From an uncultured Flavobacterium sp. (lineage in GTDB: Bacteria > Bacteroidota > Bacteroidia > Flavobacteriales > Flavobacteriaceae): a DNA stretch of 7,485 nucleotides. The stretch lies in contig CAMLKV010000099.1 in assembly GCA_946480635.1 (NCBI GenBank), forward strand, positions 1 to 7,485. Reading direction: 5' to 3'. Below, in pieces: positions 1 through 6,669 of the stretch. The translations under genes were made by a program, and so were the position numbers. Within the stretch, counting starts at the first letter, position 1; every line of letters starts with the position of its first letter. Below the pieces are notes generated by a model that was not told the origin of the DNA, made no database searches, and saw only the letters and a list, made by a program, of their open reading frames with translations.

Positions 1-376
1 GCCCACACACTCTCTCTTTCTCATCCTCACAAATCTCACCATTTTTTTCAAAAACAAAAACGCCTCCAGCTTGATTCAAATCAAAAGCATTAGATGATTC
101 TGAATTTTTTGTACCAAAATAATTTGAATTGTTTTTATTATTTGAATTACTCAGAGTTACTGAAATTTGATTGTTGTTAAAAATGGAAGAACTTGCCGGA
201 TTAACACTAATGGCAGATAAATCTCCACCAAGAGCTCCCATAGCACCACTTAATGCTCTAAAACGAGCAGTTCCTAATTGGTTGGTTTGACCATATCTTA
301 AAGCATCTGTAAAATCTTGAGCTTGTGTAGCACTTGTACCAATAACTATAATGAATAGTGATAGATATTTTTTCAT
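1..376 (-). CDS. FadL/TodX-like outer-membrane transport protein, N-terminal part
   Basis: The reading frame begins at the ATG at 376-374 and stays open to the left edge, giving 125 residues of a longer protein. Residues 1-19 form a signal peptide (MKKYLSLFIIVIGTSATQA) with likely cleavage before Q20, so the product is exported. Residues 37-66 carry the run ARFRALSGAMGALGG followed by DLSAISVNPASSSIF. From memory of the family, this resembles the N-terminal plug region of flavobacterial OMPP1/FadL/TodX-type porins, which move hydrophobic compounds across the outer membrane and are sometimes annotated as hemin receptors. The rest of the barrel is outside the window. The substrate cannot be told from this fragment. 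No TAnnTTTG promoter is visible in the 64 bases before the start, and a terminator-like hairpin ends only 12 bases upstream. It may therefore depend on read-through from the lipoprotein gene. Family assignment is fairly sure; function in detail is not. Confidence 0.8.
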   Translation of the reverse strand, partial: MKKYLSLFIIVIGTSATQAQDFTDALRYGQTNQLGTARFRALSGAMGALGGDLSAISVNPASSSIFNNNQISVTLSNSNNKNNSNYFGTKNSESSNAFDLNQAGGVFVFEKNGEICEDEKERVCG

Positions 377-388
377 AACGTAAGTATT

Positions 389-427
389 AAAAAGCCTATA
401 CGTACTAATTATGCAGCAGTATAGGCT
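389..427 (-). terminator. Terminator-like hairpin after the lipoprotein gene
   Basis: On the minus strand AGCCTATAC (427-419) pairs perfectly with GTATAGGCT (401-393) across a 17-base loop, followed by a run of five T (393-389). It sits 13 bases after the stop codon of the lipoprotein gene and 12 bases before the ATG of the FadL-like gene. It is a plausible intrinsic terminator or attenuator. The long loop and short T run make full termination uncertain. Confidence 0.6.
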
Positions 428-440
428 GTGTAGATTTTAT

Positions 441-1532
441 TTATCCTCTGCGACCACCTCTTCCGCCACCGCCAAAAGAACCACCGCCACTATTTCCTCC
501 TGAAGATCGAGGTGTGTCAAAACTTCTTGGAGTGTCAAAGCTTCTAGGACTTTCTGTACGTGGTCTTGGTGTATTGTAATCTGAACTTCTAGGGCTCTCC
601 ATACGAGGTCTTGGGGTATTGTATTCTGTACCTTTTGGATTCTCGGTTCTTGGTCTAGGAGTGTTTATATCATCATAACTTCTAGGTGAAGTTCTAGGTC
701 TTGGATTTACATTGTCATTTTCTGTATTTCCTCTAGGATTACTAATTCTAGGTCTTGGGGTGTTGTTAATCATACTGTTGTCAGATTCACCTCTTCTTGG
801 TCTAGGTGTATAATTTCTAGGTGAATTTGAAATTCCATTACTTGTTGAAGCGTAGGATCTCCTTCCAGGTGAATAACCACTAGAATTATATCTGTCATTA
901 TAGTATGATGATCCTCTAGTTCCGTGCCCGTAAGCGTAATTTCTTCCGTAATAACCACTACCATAATAGTATGGATATCCGTAATAACCACCATAGTAAT
1001 ATGGATTATACCAACCCCATGAAGGGCCGTAATATCCGGCATATCCCCAGTAAGGGTCGTACCAGCCGTAGTTCCATGAATTCCAACCTAAATATATTCC
1101 AGAACGCCATGGTCTATAGCCCCAATAACTTTGCCAATACCAACCTGAGTTCCATCCCCAATTATTGTCGTAATAGTTAATAGTTACATTACTATTGTTT
1201 TCACCCCAGCCAGCATAACTTTTACTCTCGGTTTTTTTTATTGTGTCATTTGTATCGCTGGAATATCCTTCTACATCGGTAAAAACTTCTGTGTTTTCAG
1301 TACTGTAGTTGTTTGCATTTGCTGCAAAATATTCTTTGTATTTGTTGGCTGAAGGATTTTCAACAGCAGAATTCTCATTTTGTGTAGTTTCTCTTTTTTC
1401 GCTACCATAAATCCCATCATTATCGTAATAAGATTTATTTTGGTAAGTGCCACAAGAAACTACTGTTAGTCCTAATAATCCAACAAGGGATACTAGGATT
1501 CTATTTTTAAAAGAAAAGTAGTAAGTTTTCAT
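441..1532 (-). CDS. Putative lipoprotein with Trp/Tyr/Gly-rich core and PRPR repeats
   Basis: This encodes 363 residues from the ATG at 1532-1530. The N-terminus (MKTYYFSFKNR, then a hydrophobic stretch ending LTVVSC) is a lipoprotein signal with the acylated cysteine at residue 27. An upstream in-frame ATG at 1583 would add 17 residues before the signal and would lie upstream of a candidate -7 element (1569-1562), so it is rejected. After an Asn/Ser/Glu-rich spacer (about 28-104) comes a Trp/Tyr/Gly region (about 105-203) with 12 Trp between residues 125 and 174 and many YYG or WGY units. Next are six PRPR motifs (from residues 243, 259, 277, 292, 307 and 322), the last four spaced exactly 15 residues apart. 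The tail is Gly-rich and ends GGRRG. The mature protein is likely anchored in an outer or inner membrane leaflet and is strongly basic at its C-terminus. I do not recognise a characterised family. Binding of polysaccharide, peptidoglycan or nucleic acid would be speculation. Confidence 0.8.
   Translation of the reverse strand: MKTYYFSFKNRILVSLVGLLGLTVVSCGTYQNKSYYDNDGIYGSEKRETTQNENSAVENPSANKYKEYFAANANNYSTENTEVFTDVEGYSSDTNDTIKKTESKSYAGWGENNSNVTINYYDNNWGWNSGWYWQSYWGYRPWRSGIYLGWNSWNYGWYDPYWGYAGYYGPSWGWYNPYYYGGYYGYPYYYGSGYYGRNYAYGHGTRGSSYYNDRYNSSGYSPGRRSYASTSNGISNSPRNYTPRPRRGESDNSMINNTPRPRISNPRGNTENDNVNPRPRTSPRSYDDINTPRPRTENPKGTEYNTPRPRMESPRSSDYNTPRPRTESPRSFDTPRSFDTPRSSGGNSGGGSFGGGGRGGRRG
501..812 (-). 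repeat. In-gene tandem repeats encoding PRPR units
   Basis: This part of the lipoprotein gene encodes residues 241-344. It contains six PRPR motifs, usually as NTPRPR followed by T/M-E-S/N-P-R/K. The four PRPR units at residues 277, 292, 307 and 322 repeat with a 15-residue (45-base) period, and two shorter SFDTPR copies follow. The units differ at the DNA level, so they look like older, diverged repeats within a coding region. Confidence 0.75.
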
Positions 1533-1561
1533 TTCTATTGAGTTTTTATTGTTGGACAACA

Positions 1562-1569
1562 CAAAAATA
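1562..1569 (-). promoter_or_regulatory. Candidate -7 element for the lipoprotein gene
   Basis: Minus-strand TATTTTTG matches the Bacteroidetes -7 consensus TAnnTTTG exactly and lies 29 bases before the ATG at 1532. No TTG is found at the expected upstream spacing, so the assignment rests on the -7 element alone. It would place transcription start downstream of the alternative ATG at 1583. Confidence 0.4.
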
Positions 1570-1587
1570 GTTAGTTTTGCCAAACTA

Positions 1588-1615
1588 TTTGAAGTATAAA
1601 TATAAACAATTTTTG
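1588..1615 (+). promoter_or_regulatory. Weak candidate promoter for proS
   Basis: TTTG at 1588-1591 and AATTTTTG at 1608-1615 (one mismatch to TAnnTTTG) are separated by 16 bases, slightly short for the Bacteroidetes -33/-7 arrangement. Transcription would start about 10 bases before the proS ATG. The region is AT-rich, so a chance match is quite possible. Confidence 0.3.
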
Positions 1616-1631
1616 TGCCAAACTATTCAAT

Positions 1632-3110
1632 ATGAGCAAGAACTTAACAAAACGCGAAGAAGATTATTCTAAATGGTATAACGAGCTAGTTGTCAAAGCT
1701 GATTTAGCTGAAAACTCTGGTGTTAGAGGTTGTATGGTAATCAAGCCCTATGGGTATGCGATTTGGGAAAAAATGCAAGCAGAATTGGATAGAATGTTTA
1801 AAGAAACAGGGCATAGTAATGCTTATTTTCCATTATTTGTGCCAAAAAGCATGTTTGAAGCTGAAGAAAAAAATGCTGAAGGATTTGCAAAAGAATGTGC
1901 TATTGTAACTCATTATCGCTTAAAAAATGATGAAGATAAACCTGGCAAATTAATGGTGGATCCAAATGCTAAACTTGAGGAAGAGTTAATTGTTCGTCCT
2001 ACAAGTGAGGCTATTATTTGGAGTACTTATAAAAACTGGGTTCAATCCTATAGAGATTTACCTTTATTGATTAATCAATGGGCAAATGTGGTTCGTTGGG
2101 AAATGCGTACGCGTTTGTTTTTACGTACCGCTGAATTTTTATGGCAAGAAGGACATACTGCTCATGCAACTAAACAAGAAGCATTAAATGAAACAGTTCA
2201 AATGATGAATGTATATGCTGATTTTGTTGAAAACTTTATGGCAATTCCAGTTGTAAAAGGTGTGAAAACAGAAACAGAGCGTTTTGCAGGTGCAGATGAA
2301 ACGTATTGCATTGAAGCGTTAATGCAGGACGGAAAAGCATTACAAGCAGGGACTTCACACTTTTTAGGACAAAACTTTGCGAAAGCATTTGATGTTAAGT
2401 TTGCTAATCAAGAAGGTAAGCAAGAACATGTTTGGGGAACTTCTTGGGGTGTTTCTACACGTTTGATGGGTGCATTGGTTATGACGCATTCAGATGATAA
2501 TGGATTAGTTTTGCCTCCAAATTTAGCGCCAATTCAAGTGGTTATTGTGCCAATTTTTAGATCAGATGAGGAATTGGAGAATATTTCTATAGTTGTAAAA
2601 GATTTAATGGCTCAATTCAGAAAATTAGGTGTTACTGTAAAATTTGATGATAGAACAACTCAGAAACCAGGATTTAAGTTTGCAGAGTGGGAGTTAAAAG
2701 GAGTGCCAGTTCGTATTGCTGTTGGTCCAAAAGATTTAGAAAATAAAACTTTTGAAGTTGCACGTCGTGACACTTTGTCAAAAGAAGTGGTTGCAGCAGA
2801 AGGAGTAGCAAGTCATATTCAAGCATTATTAGAGCAAATTCAAAAGGATTTATTTGAAAGAGCTTTAGATTATAGAAATACACATGTTACTGAAGTAAAT
2901 TCATTTGATGAGTTTAAAGAGGTTTTAGAAGGAAAAGCTGGATTCGTTTCAGCTCACTGGGATGGTACTGCAGAAACTGAAGAAAAAATAAAAGAGTTGA
3001 CAAAAGCAACGATACGCTGTATTCCTTTAGATAGAAAAGAGGAAACAGGAACTTGTGTTTTTACAGGAAAACCCTCAAATGGAAGAGTCTTATTTGCAAA
3101 GGCTTACTAA
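1632..3110 (+). CDS. proS: Prolyl-tRNA synthetase, archaeal/eukaryal-type
   Basis: This class II aminoacyl-tRNA synthetase charges tRNA-Pro with proline using ATP in the cytoplasm. The 492-residue length fits the short archaeal/eukaryal-style ProRS, which lacks the editing insertion of the longer bacterial form. Visible signatures are RPTSEAIIW at 122-130, class II motif 2 in the segment 155-179 (starting RWEMRTR and ending GHTAHA), and motif 3 around 268-286 ([15 protein letters not shown]). The anticodon-binding domain follows from about residue 300 ([13 protein letters not shown]), with a C-terminal domain ending VLFAKAY. The C-terminal tyrosine is typical of this subtype. That last domain keeps C463 and C475 but reads CVFTG where related archaeal enzymes have a second zinc-binding cysteine, so it may not bind zinc. 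The ATG at 1632 is the natural start, as the protein begins directly with the conserved [16 protein letters not shown] segment. It is divergent from the lipoprotein gene and lies upstream of the tRNA-Glu pair. Confidence 0.97.
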   Translation: MSKNLTKREEDYSKWYNELVVKADLAENSGVRGCMVIKPYGYAIWEKMQAELDRMFKETGHSNAYFPLFVPKSMFEAEEKNAEGFAKECAIVTHYRLKNDEDKPGKLMVDPNAKLEEELIVRPTSEAIIWSTYKNWVQSYRDLPLLINQWANVVRWEMRTRLFLRTAEFLWQEGHTAHATKQEALNETVQMMNVYADFVENFMAIPVVKGVKTETERFAGADETYCIEALMQDGKALQAGTSHFLGQNFAKAFDVKFANQEGKQEHVWGTSWGVSTRLMGALVMTHSDDNGLVLPPNLAPIQVVIVPIFRSDEELENISIVVKDLMAQFRKLGVTVKFDDRTTQKPGFKFAEWELKGVPVRIAVGPKDLENKTFEVARRDTLSKEVVAAEGVASHIQALLEQIQKDLFERALDYRNTHVTEVNSFDEFKEVLEGKAGFVSAHWDGTAETEEKIKELTKATIRCIPLDRKEETGTCVFTGKPSNGRVLFAKAY

Positions 3111-3149
3111 AATTGAGTGAAAAAATATTGAAAAAATTTGCGAGTGTTC

Positions 3150-3179
3150 TTGCAGATATAAAAAATGTGTGTATCTTTG
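3150..3179 (+). promoter_or_regulatory. Promoter of the tRNA-Glu genes
   Basis: TTG at 3150-3152 and TATCTTTG at 3172-3179 are separated by 19 bases. This is a textbook match to the Bacteroidetes housekeeping promoter (TTG, about 19 bases, TAnnTTTG). Transcription would begin near 3185, some 45 bases before the first tRNA. It lies 39 bases downstream of the proS stop, so the tRNAs need not depend on proS transcription. Confidence 0.8.
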
Positions 3180-3230
3180 CACTCGCATTACAGAAATGAG
3201 TCTTCTTAAAGAGATTCGGAGTAAGTAAAT

Positions 3231-3302
3231 GGCCCGTTCGTCTATCGGTTAGGACGCCAGGTTTTCATCCTGGTAAGAAGGGTTCGATTCCCTTACGGGC
3301 TA
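3231..3302 (+). tRNA. tRNA-Glu (anticodon TTC), copy 1
   Basis: The 72-base gene folds as a full cloverleaf. The acceptor arm GGCCCGT pairs with ACGGGCT (with a G-T pair at position 1-72), and A3302 is the discriminator. The anticodon stem CCAGG/CCTGG (3257-3261 and 3269-3273) encloses the loop TTTTCAT with anticodon TTC at 3264-3266. The T arm carries GGTTCGATTCC. CCA is not encoded (the DNA continues CAAAA), so it must be added after transcription. Confidence 0.97.
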
Positions 3303-3336
3303 CAAAATTTGAAATACTGAAGTTAAAAGTATAGAT

Positions 3337-3408
3337 GGCCCGTTCGTCTATCGGTTAGGACGCCAGGTTTTCATCCTGGTAAGAAGGGTTCGATTCCCTT
3401 ACGGGCTA
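3337..3408 (+). tRNA. tRNA-Glu (anticodon TTC), copy 2
   Basis: This copy is identical over all 72 bases to the one at 3231-3302, with anticodon TTC at 3370-3372. It begins 34 bases after the first copy ends and is presumably cut from the same transcript. CCA is again not encoded. Confidence 0.97.
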
Positions 3409-3427
3409 CAAAATTAGTTGTAAATAA

Positions 3428-3479
3428 GTTTTATAAAATAAACTCTTAGTGTCTCAAGATTTATTTTATTAGTTAAAAC
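3428..3479 (+). other. AT-rich inverted repeat between tRNAs and rpsT
   Basis: ATAAAATAAA (3433-3442) is perfectly complementary to TTTATTTTAT (3460-3469). The pairing extends inward through TCTT/AAGA (3444-3447 and 3456-3459, one bulged C) and outward through GTTTT/AAAAC (3428-3432 and 3475-3479, with a five-base bulge). The T-rich right arm could help end the tRNA transcript, or the structure could be part of the rpsT leader. AT-rich DNA makes such pairing more likely by chance. Confidence 0.4.
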
Positions 3480-3521
3480 CAAAGTGATTGTAAATACAAT
3501 TGTGGGAGGTTTTTCTTTTTT
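3475..3521 (+). terminator. Possible terminator after the tRNA-Glu pair
   Basis: AAAACC (3475-3480) can pair with GGTTTT (3508-3513), and an inner ATTGT/ACAAT stem (3487-3491 and 3496-3500) stabilises the fold. It is followed by a T tract interrupted by one C (3510-3521). The left arm is shared with the neighbouring inverted repeat, so the two folds are mutually exclusive in part. If it terminates, rpsT needs a promoter within the next 45 bases, and none is clear there. Confidence 0.4.
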
Positions 3522-3566
3522 AACTGATAGTTTATAAATAATTATTACAATTAAAATTAAAAGAAA

Positions 3567-3818
3567 ATGGCAAATCATAAGTCAGCTTTAAAGAGAATTA
3601 GAAGTAACGAAAAGAAAAGAGTATTAAACAGGTATCAGCACAAAACTACTCGTAATGCTATTAAAGCAATACGTTTAGCTACTGACAAAGCTGAAGCTGC
3701 TGCAAAATTATCAGGTGTTATTTCTATGATTGATAAATTAGCTAAGAAAAACATTATTCACGATAACAAAGCATCTAACTTAAAGTCTAAATTGACTAAA
3801 CACGTAGCTGCTTTATAA
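3567..3818 (+). CDS. rpsT: 30S ribosomal protein S20
   Basis: This 83-residue, lysine/arginine-rich protein begins MANHKSALKRIRSNEKKRVLNR, the conserved S20 N-terminus that binds 16S rRNA in the 30S body. The rest (TTRNAIKAIR, then an Ala/Lys-rich helical stretch ending LTKHVAAL) matches the three-helix S20 fold and its usual length of 80-90 residues. It starts at the ATG at 3567 after an A-rich leader without a clear Shine-Dalgarno sequence, as is usual in Bacteroidetes. It lies 158 bases after the second tRNA-Glu and ends in a strong terminator. The leader contains inverted repeats. S20 is post-transcriptionally autoregulated in E. coli, but nothing here proves the same. Confidence 0.97.
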   Translation: MANHKSALKRIRSNEKKRVLNRYQHKTTRNAIKAIRLATDKAEAAAKLSGVISMIDKLAKKNIIHDNKASNLKSKLTKHVAAL

Positions 3819-3844
3819 TTTAAATTAGTGTTCAAAATTTACTC

Positions 3845-3872
3845 AAAAGCCTTGCATTTGCAAGGCTTTTTT
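3845..3872 (+). terminator. Strong terminator after rpsT
   Basis: AAAAGCCTTGC (3845-3855) and GCAAGGCTTTT (3860-3870) form an 11-base-pair stem with the loop ATTT, followed by further T. It lies 27 bases after the rpsT stop. The A run on its left arm gives a T run on the other strand, so it can also end the convergent gene whose stop is at 3884. Confidence 0.93.
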
Positions 3873-3883
3873 GTTTTATAGTG

Positions 3884-4633
3884 TTATAATTTCTTTTCTA
3901 GGGTTTCAATTTTTGACTTTACTGAACCACTTTCAAAAAGCATTATCACATTAAGTATCCATTGTAATGTTTTTTTAGGATTTAAGAGTTTAAAACCAAG
4001 ATTTTCTATTATTAAGTCCCTTTGTGTAATCAATTGTTCTCTTTTGTCTAGGTTCTGGCTTAAATCTTTTGCAAATAACCAAGCGCCATCTCTAGCAGTT
4101 TCAATGCTAAATTGAATTAATTTGTCGTCCCATTGTTTTGCTAAAGGCATTAAAAATTTAAAAACTGGAGATACAGCTCCCATGTTTTGTTTTACTTCAT
4201 CAACCATGTCTGACAATAGTTTGTTGATATGATCAAAATCTCTTTTGATACTTTCTAATGGATTGTTTTCTATGGTATCAATAGTAGCGATACTTAAATC
4301 TAAATTGATGTGGGCATTTATTCCTGTTAATAAATACTGTAATACTAAATGATTTTTTTCGGCGGCTTTAAATGAAATTTTCCAACACTTAGAAATACTT
4401 TTGCCTTCTTTGTAATCAAAATACGCTTTGAAGTAACGATTTGCAAAAAGAACATCGAGTTTTTCCATTCTAGTATTGTCTTCAAATCGATTGTTTAAAA
4501 TGCCATCTTTTACATTAATGGTGACTTTTCTATATAGTACCGCGAAATATCCTAATGGGTTGTTTGTGTTTTTACATTCTTCAACAATGATGTCAAGGAT
4601 TTTAATCACTTCGTTTATGTTATTGGCTTGCAT
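3884..4633 (-). CDS. DUF5995-like protein of unknown function
   Basis: This 249-residue protein has no signal peptide or membrane segment and is predicted to be cytoplasmic and mostly helical. The best landmark is GINAHINLDL at 104-113, preceded by VLQYLL, with FANRYF at 63-68 and W84/F88 upstream and RDGAW at 181-185. From memory, the segment order F-A-x-x-Y, W-x3-F and (L/M)xGxNAHIN-x-DL matches the DUF5995 family, whose members lack a known activity. The conserved His and Asp/Asn of the NAHINLDL motif could be a metal or catalytic site, but that is inference. The ATG at 4633 is the first in frame. The gene converges on rpsT with a shared terminator and is divergent from typA. Nothing in its surroundings suggests a partner. 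Confidence 0.8.
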   Translation of the reverse strand: MQANNINEVIKILDIIVEECKNTNNPLGYFAVLYRKVTINVKDGILNNRFEDNTRMEKLDVLFANRYFKAYFDYKEGKSISKCWKISFKAAEKNHLVLQYLLTGINAHINLDLSIATIDTIENNPLESIKRDFDHINKLLSDMVDEVKQNMGAVSPVFKFLMPLAKQWDDKLIQFSIETARDGAWLFAKDLSQNLDKREQLITQRDLIIENLGFKLLNPKKTLQWILNVIMLFESGSVKSKIETLEKKL

Positions 4634-4793
4634 ATAAGTTAATTCTTGTAATTTTTATAAATGTATTAATTAAATTTAATTGGTTTTGAGTTTTTTATCC
4701 TATAATTTGGGTTGATTTTGTTTAATTATTATGTCTTAATTGTTAAGTATTTAGCTCTTGAATTAAAAATGTTTTTTATGTAAAAAATAATCG

Positions 4794-4801
4794 TACTTTT
4801 G
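4794..4801 (+). promoter_or_regulatory. -7 element of the typA promoter
   Basis: TACTTTTG matches the Bacteroidetes -7 consensus TAnnTTTG exactly and lies 18 bases before the typA ATG. The -33 position holds only a T-rich stretch (4772-4777), not a clear TTG. Transcription would begin near 4808, leaving a short A-rich leader of about 12 bases. Confidence 0.65.
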
Positions 4802-4819
4802 CACCACAAAAAAAAACAC

Positions 4820-6619
4820 ATGGAATCAATTAGAAATATTGCGATTATTGCGCACGTTGACCACGGTAAGACTACTTTGGTTGATAAAATCATGTATCAC
4901 TGTCAGTTGTTTCGTGAAAACGAGAACACAGGTGATTTAATTTTGGATAACAATGACCTTGAACGCGAGCGCGGAATTACAATTACATCTAAGAACGTTT
5001 CGGTAACTTATAAAGGAACAAAAATCAACATTATTGATACTCCAGGCCACGCCGATTTTGGTGGTGAGGTAGAGCGTGTATTAAACATGGCTGATGGAGT
5101 TTGTTTGTTAGTAGATGCTTTTGAAGGACCTATGCCACAAACTCGTTTCGTATTACAAAAAGCTATCGATTTAGGTTTAAAACCATGTGTTGTAATTAAC
5201 AAAGTTGATAAAGAAAACTGTACTCCAGAAGAAGTTCACGAAAAAGTTTTTGACTTAATGTTTGAATTAGGTGCGACTGAAGAGCAGTTGGATTTTCCTA
5301 CAGTTTACGGTTCGGCAAAAAACAACTGGATGAGTGACGACTGGAAAGTTCAAACTGAAAACATTGAGCCATTATTAGATATGGTATTAAACAATGTACC
5401 AGCTCCTAAAGTTTCTGAAGGAACACCACAAATGTTAATCACTTCATTAGATTTCTCTTCTTTTACAGGACGTATCGCAATTGGTCGTTTACAAAGAGGT
5501 GTTTTAAAAGAAGGAATGAATGTTTCATTAGTAAAGCGTGATGGAACTATTTCTAAATCAAAAATTAAAGAGTTACATACTTTTGAAGGTTTAGGACGTA
5601 AGAAAGTTACAGAAGTAGTTGCAGGTGATATTTGTGCTATTGTTGGTTTAGAAGGATTTGAAATTGGTGATACTGTTGCTGATTTTGAAAACCCAGAGGC
5701 TTTAGCTTCAATTGCTATTGATGAGCCTACAATGAGTATGTTGTTTACAATTAACGATTCACCTTTCTTTGGTAAAGAAGGTAAATTTGTTACTTCTAGA
5801 CACGTAAAAGATAGATTAACGAAAGAATTAGAGAAAAACCTTGCATTAAGAGTTAATGAAACTGATTCTGCAGATAAATTCATGGTTTTTGGACGTGGGG
5901 TATTACACTTATCAGTTTTAATTGAAACTATGCGTCGTGAAGGTTATGAGTTACAAATTGGTCAGCCACAAGTAATCATCAAAGAAATTGATGGAGTTAA
6001 ATGTGAGCCAATCGAAGAATTAACTATTGACTTACCAGAAAACGTTTCAGGTAAAGCGGTAGAATTCGTAACAGTTCGTAAAGGTGAAATGTTGAGTATG
6101 GAACCAAGAGGTGAGCGTATGATTATTAAATTTATCATTCCTTCACGTGGTATTATTGGTTTACGTAACCAATTATTAACGGCTACGGCTGGAGAAGCTA
6201 TCATGGCACACCGTTTCTTAGAGTATCAACCATATAAAGGAGAAATTGCTGGACGAATTAACGGTTCATTAATTTCAATGGAAAATGGTAAAGCTATTCC
6301 TTATTCAATCAATAAATTACAAGATCGTGGTAAATTCTTTGTTGATCCAAATGAAGATGTTTACGAAGGACAAGTAATTGGTGAAAACTCAAGAGGTGAT
6401 GATATGGTTGTGAATATCACAAAAACTAAACAGTTAACAAACTTCCGTTCTGCTGGTGCTGATGATAAAACAAGAATCGTTCCTGCAATCAAATTTACTT
6501 TAGAAGAAGCTTTAGAATATATTCAAAAAGATGAGTATGTTGAGGTTACTCCAAAATCATTGCGTTTACGTAAAATTTACTTAAATGAAAATGATAGAAA
6601 GCGTTTTAAAATAGCTTAA
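4820..6619 (+). CDS. typA: Ribosome-associated GTPase TypA/BipA
   Basis: This is a 599-residue translational GTPase related to EF-G and LepA that binds the 70S ribosome and helps 50S assembly and stress or cold adaptation. The G-domain motifs are complete: AHVDHGKT (11-18), RGITI (51-55), DTPGH (73-77), NKVD (127-130) and GSAK (164-167). The usual beta-barrel domain II (from about 205, [20 protein letters not shown]), the EF-G III/V-like domains ([21 protein letters not shown]) and the TypA-specific C-terminal domain ending with the KSLRLRK segment all follow. The length is normal for the family. A TTG at 4799 is in frame but overlaps the -7 promoter element, so the ATG at 4820 ([18 protein letters not shown]) is chosen. 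The gene is monocistronic by appearance, with its own promoter and strong terminator. Confidence 0.98.
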   Translation: MESIRNIAIIAHVDHGKTTLVDKIMYHCQLFRENENTGDLILDNNDLERERGITITSKNVSVTYKGTKINIIDTPGHADFGGEVERVLNMADGVCLLVDAFEGPMPQTRFVLQKAIDLGLKPCVVINKVDKENCTPEEVHEKVFDLMFELGATEEQLDFPTVYGSAKNNWMSDDWKVQTENIEPLLDMVLNNVPAPKVSEGTPQMLITSLDFSSFTGRIAIGRLQRGVLKEGMNVSLVKRDGTISKSKIKELHTFEGLGRKKVTEVVAGDICAIVGLEGFEIGDTVADFENPEALASIAIDEPTMSMLFTINDSPFFGKEGKFVTSRHVKDRLTKELEKNLALRVNETDSADKFMVFGRGVLHLSVLIETMRREGYELQIGQPQVIIKEIDGVKCEPIEELTIDLPENVSGKAVEFVTVRKGEMLSMEPRGERMIIKFIIPSRGIIGLRNQLLTATAGEAIMAHRFLEYQPYKGEIAGRINGSLISMENGKAIPYSINKLQDRGKFFVDPNEDVYEGQVIGENSRGDDMVVNITKTKQLTNFRSAGADDKTRIVPAIKFTLEEALEYIQKDEYVEVTPKSLRLRKIYLNENDRKRFKIA

Positions 6620-6638
6620 TCATTTTTAGATATAAAAG

Positions 6639-6665
6639 AAAGCCACTCATTTGAGTGGCTTTTTT
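6639..6665 (+). terminator. Strong bidirectional terminator after typA
   Basis: AAAGCCACTC (6639-6648) pairs with GAGTGGCTTT (6653-6662) around the loop ATTT, with a T run to 6665. It begins 19 bases after the typA stop. On the opposite strand the hairpin is followed by TTTCTTTT, so it can also end the convergent small gene whose stop is at 6670. Confidence 0.93.
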
Positions 6666-6669
6666 ATTG

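Larger units (their letters stand above)
3229..3415 (+). repeat. Tandem duplication containing tRNA-Glu
   Basis: An 81-base unit occurs at 3229-3309 and again at 3335-3415 without differences, with a period of 106 bases. The identity covers the whole tRNA plus two bases before it and the seven bases CAAAATT after it. The 25-base spacer shows no matching copy. Confidence 0.9.

Noticed and set aside
501..812. Regularly spaced repeats considered as a CRISPR-like array
   Set aside because: The repeats are diverged, have a 45-base period in phase with codons, and encode PRPR units inside an intact gene.
770..1180. Open frames in other phases across the lipoprotein gene (770-1042 minus, 971-1180 plus)
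   Set aside because: They arise from the repetitive Tyr/Gly codons of the lipoprotein and yield His/Ile/Thr- or Asn/Ser-rich low-complexity products without recognisable features.
1530..1583. A 17-residue N-terminal extension of the lipoprotein from the ATG at 1583
   Set aside because: It would push the signal peptide inward and begins upstream of the candidate -7 element, while the ATG at 1532 gives a normal lipoprotein signal with Cys27.
5350..5883. A 177-codon open frame on the minus strand inside typA
   Set aside because: It lies entirely antisense to a highly conserved GTPase region, and its Ser/Asn/Ile-rich product resembles no family. It is a by-product of the codon use of typA.
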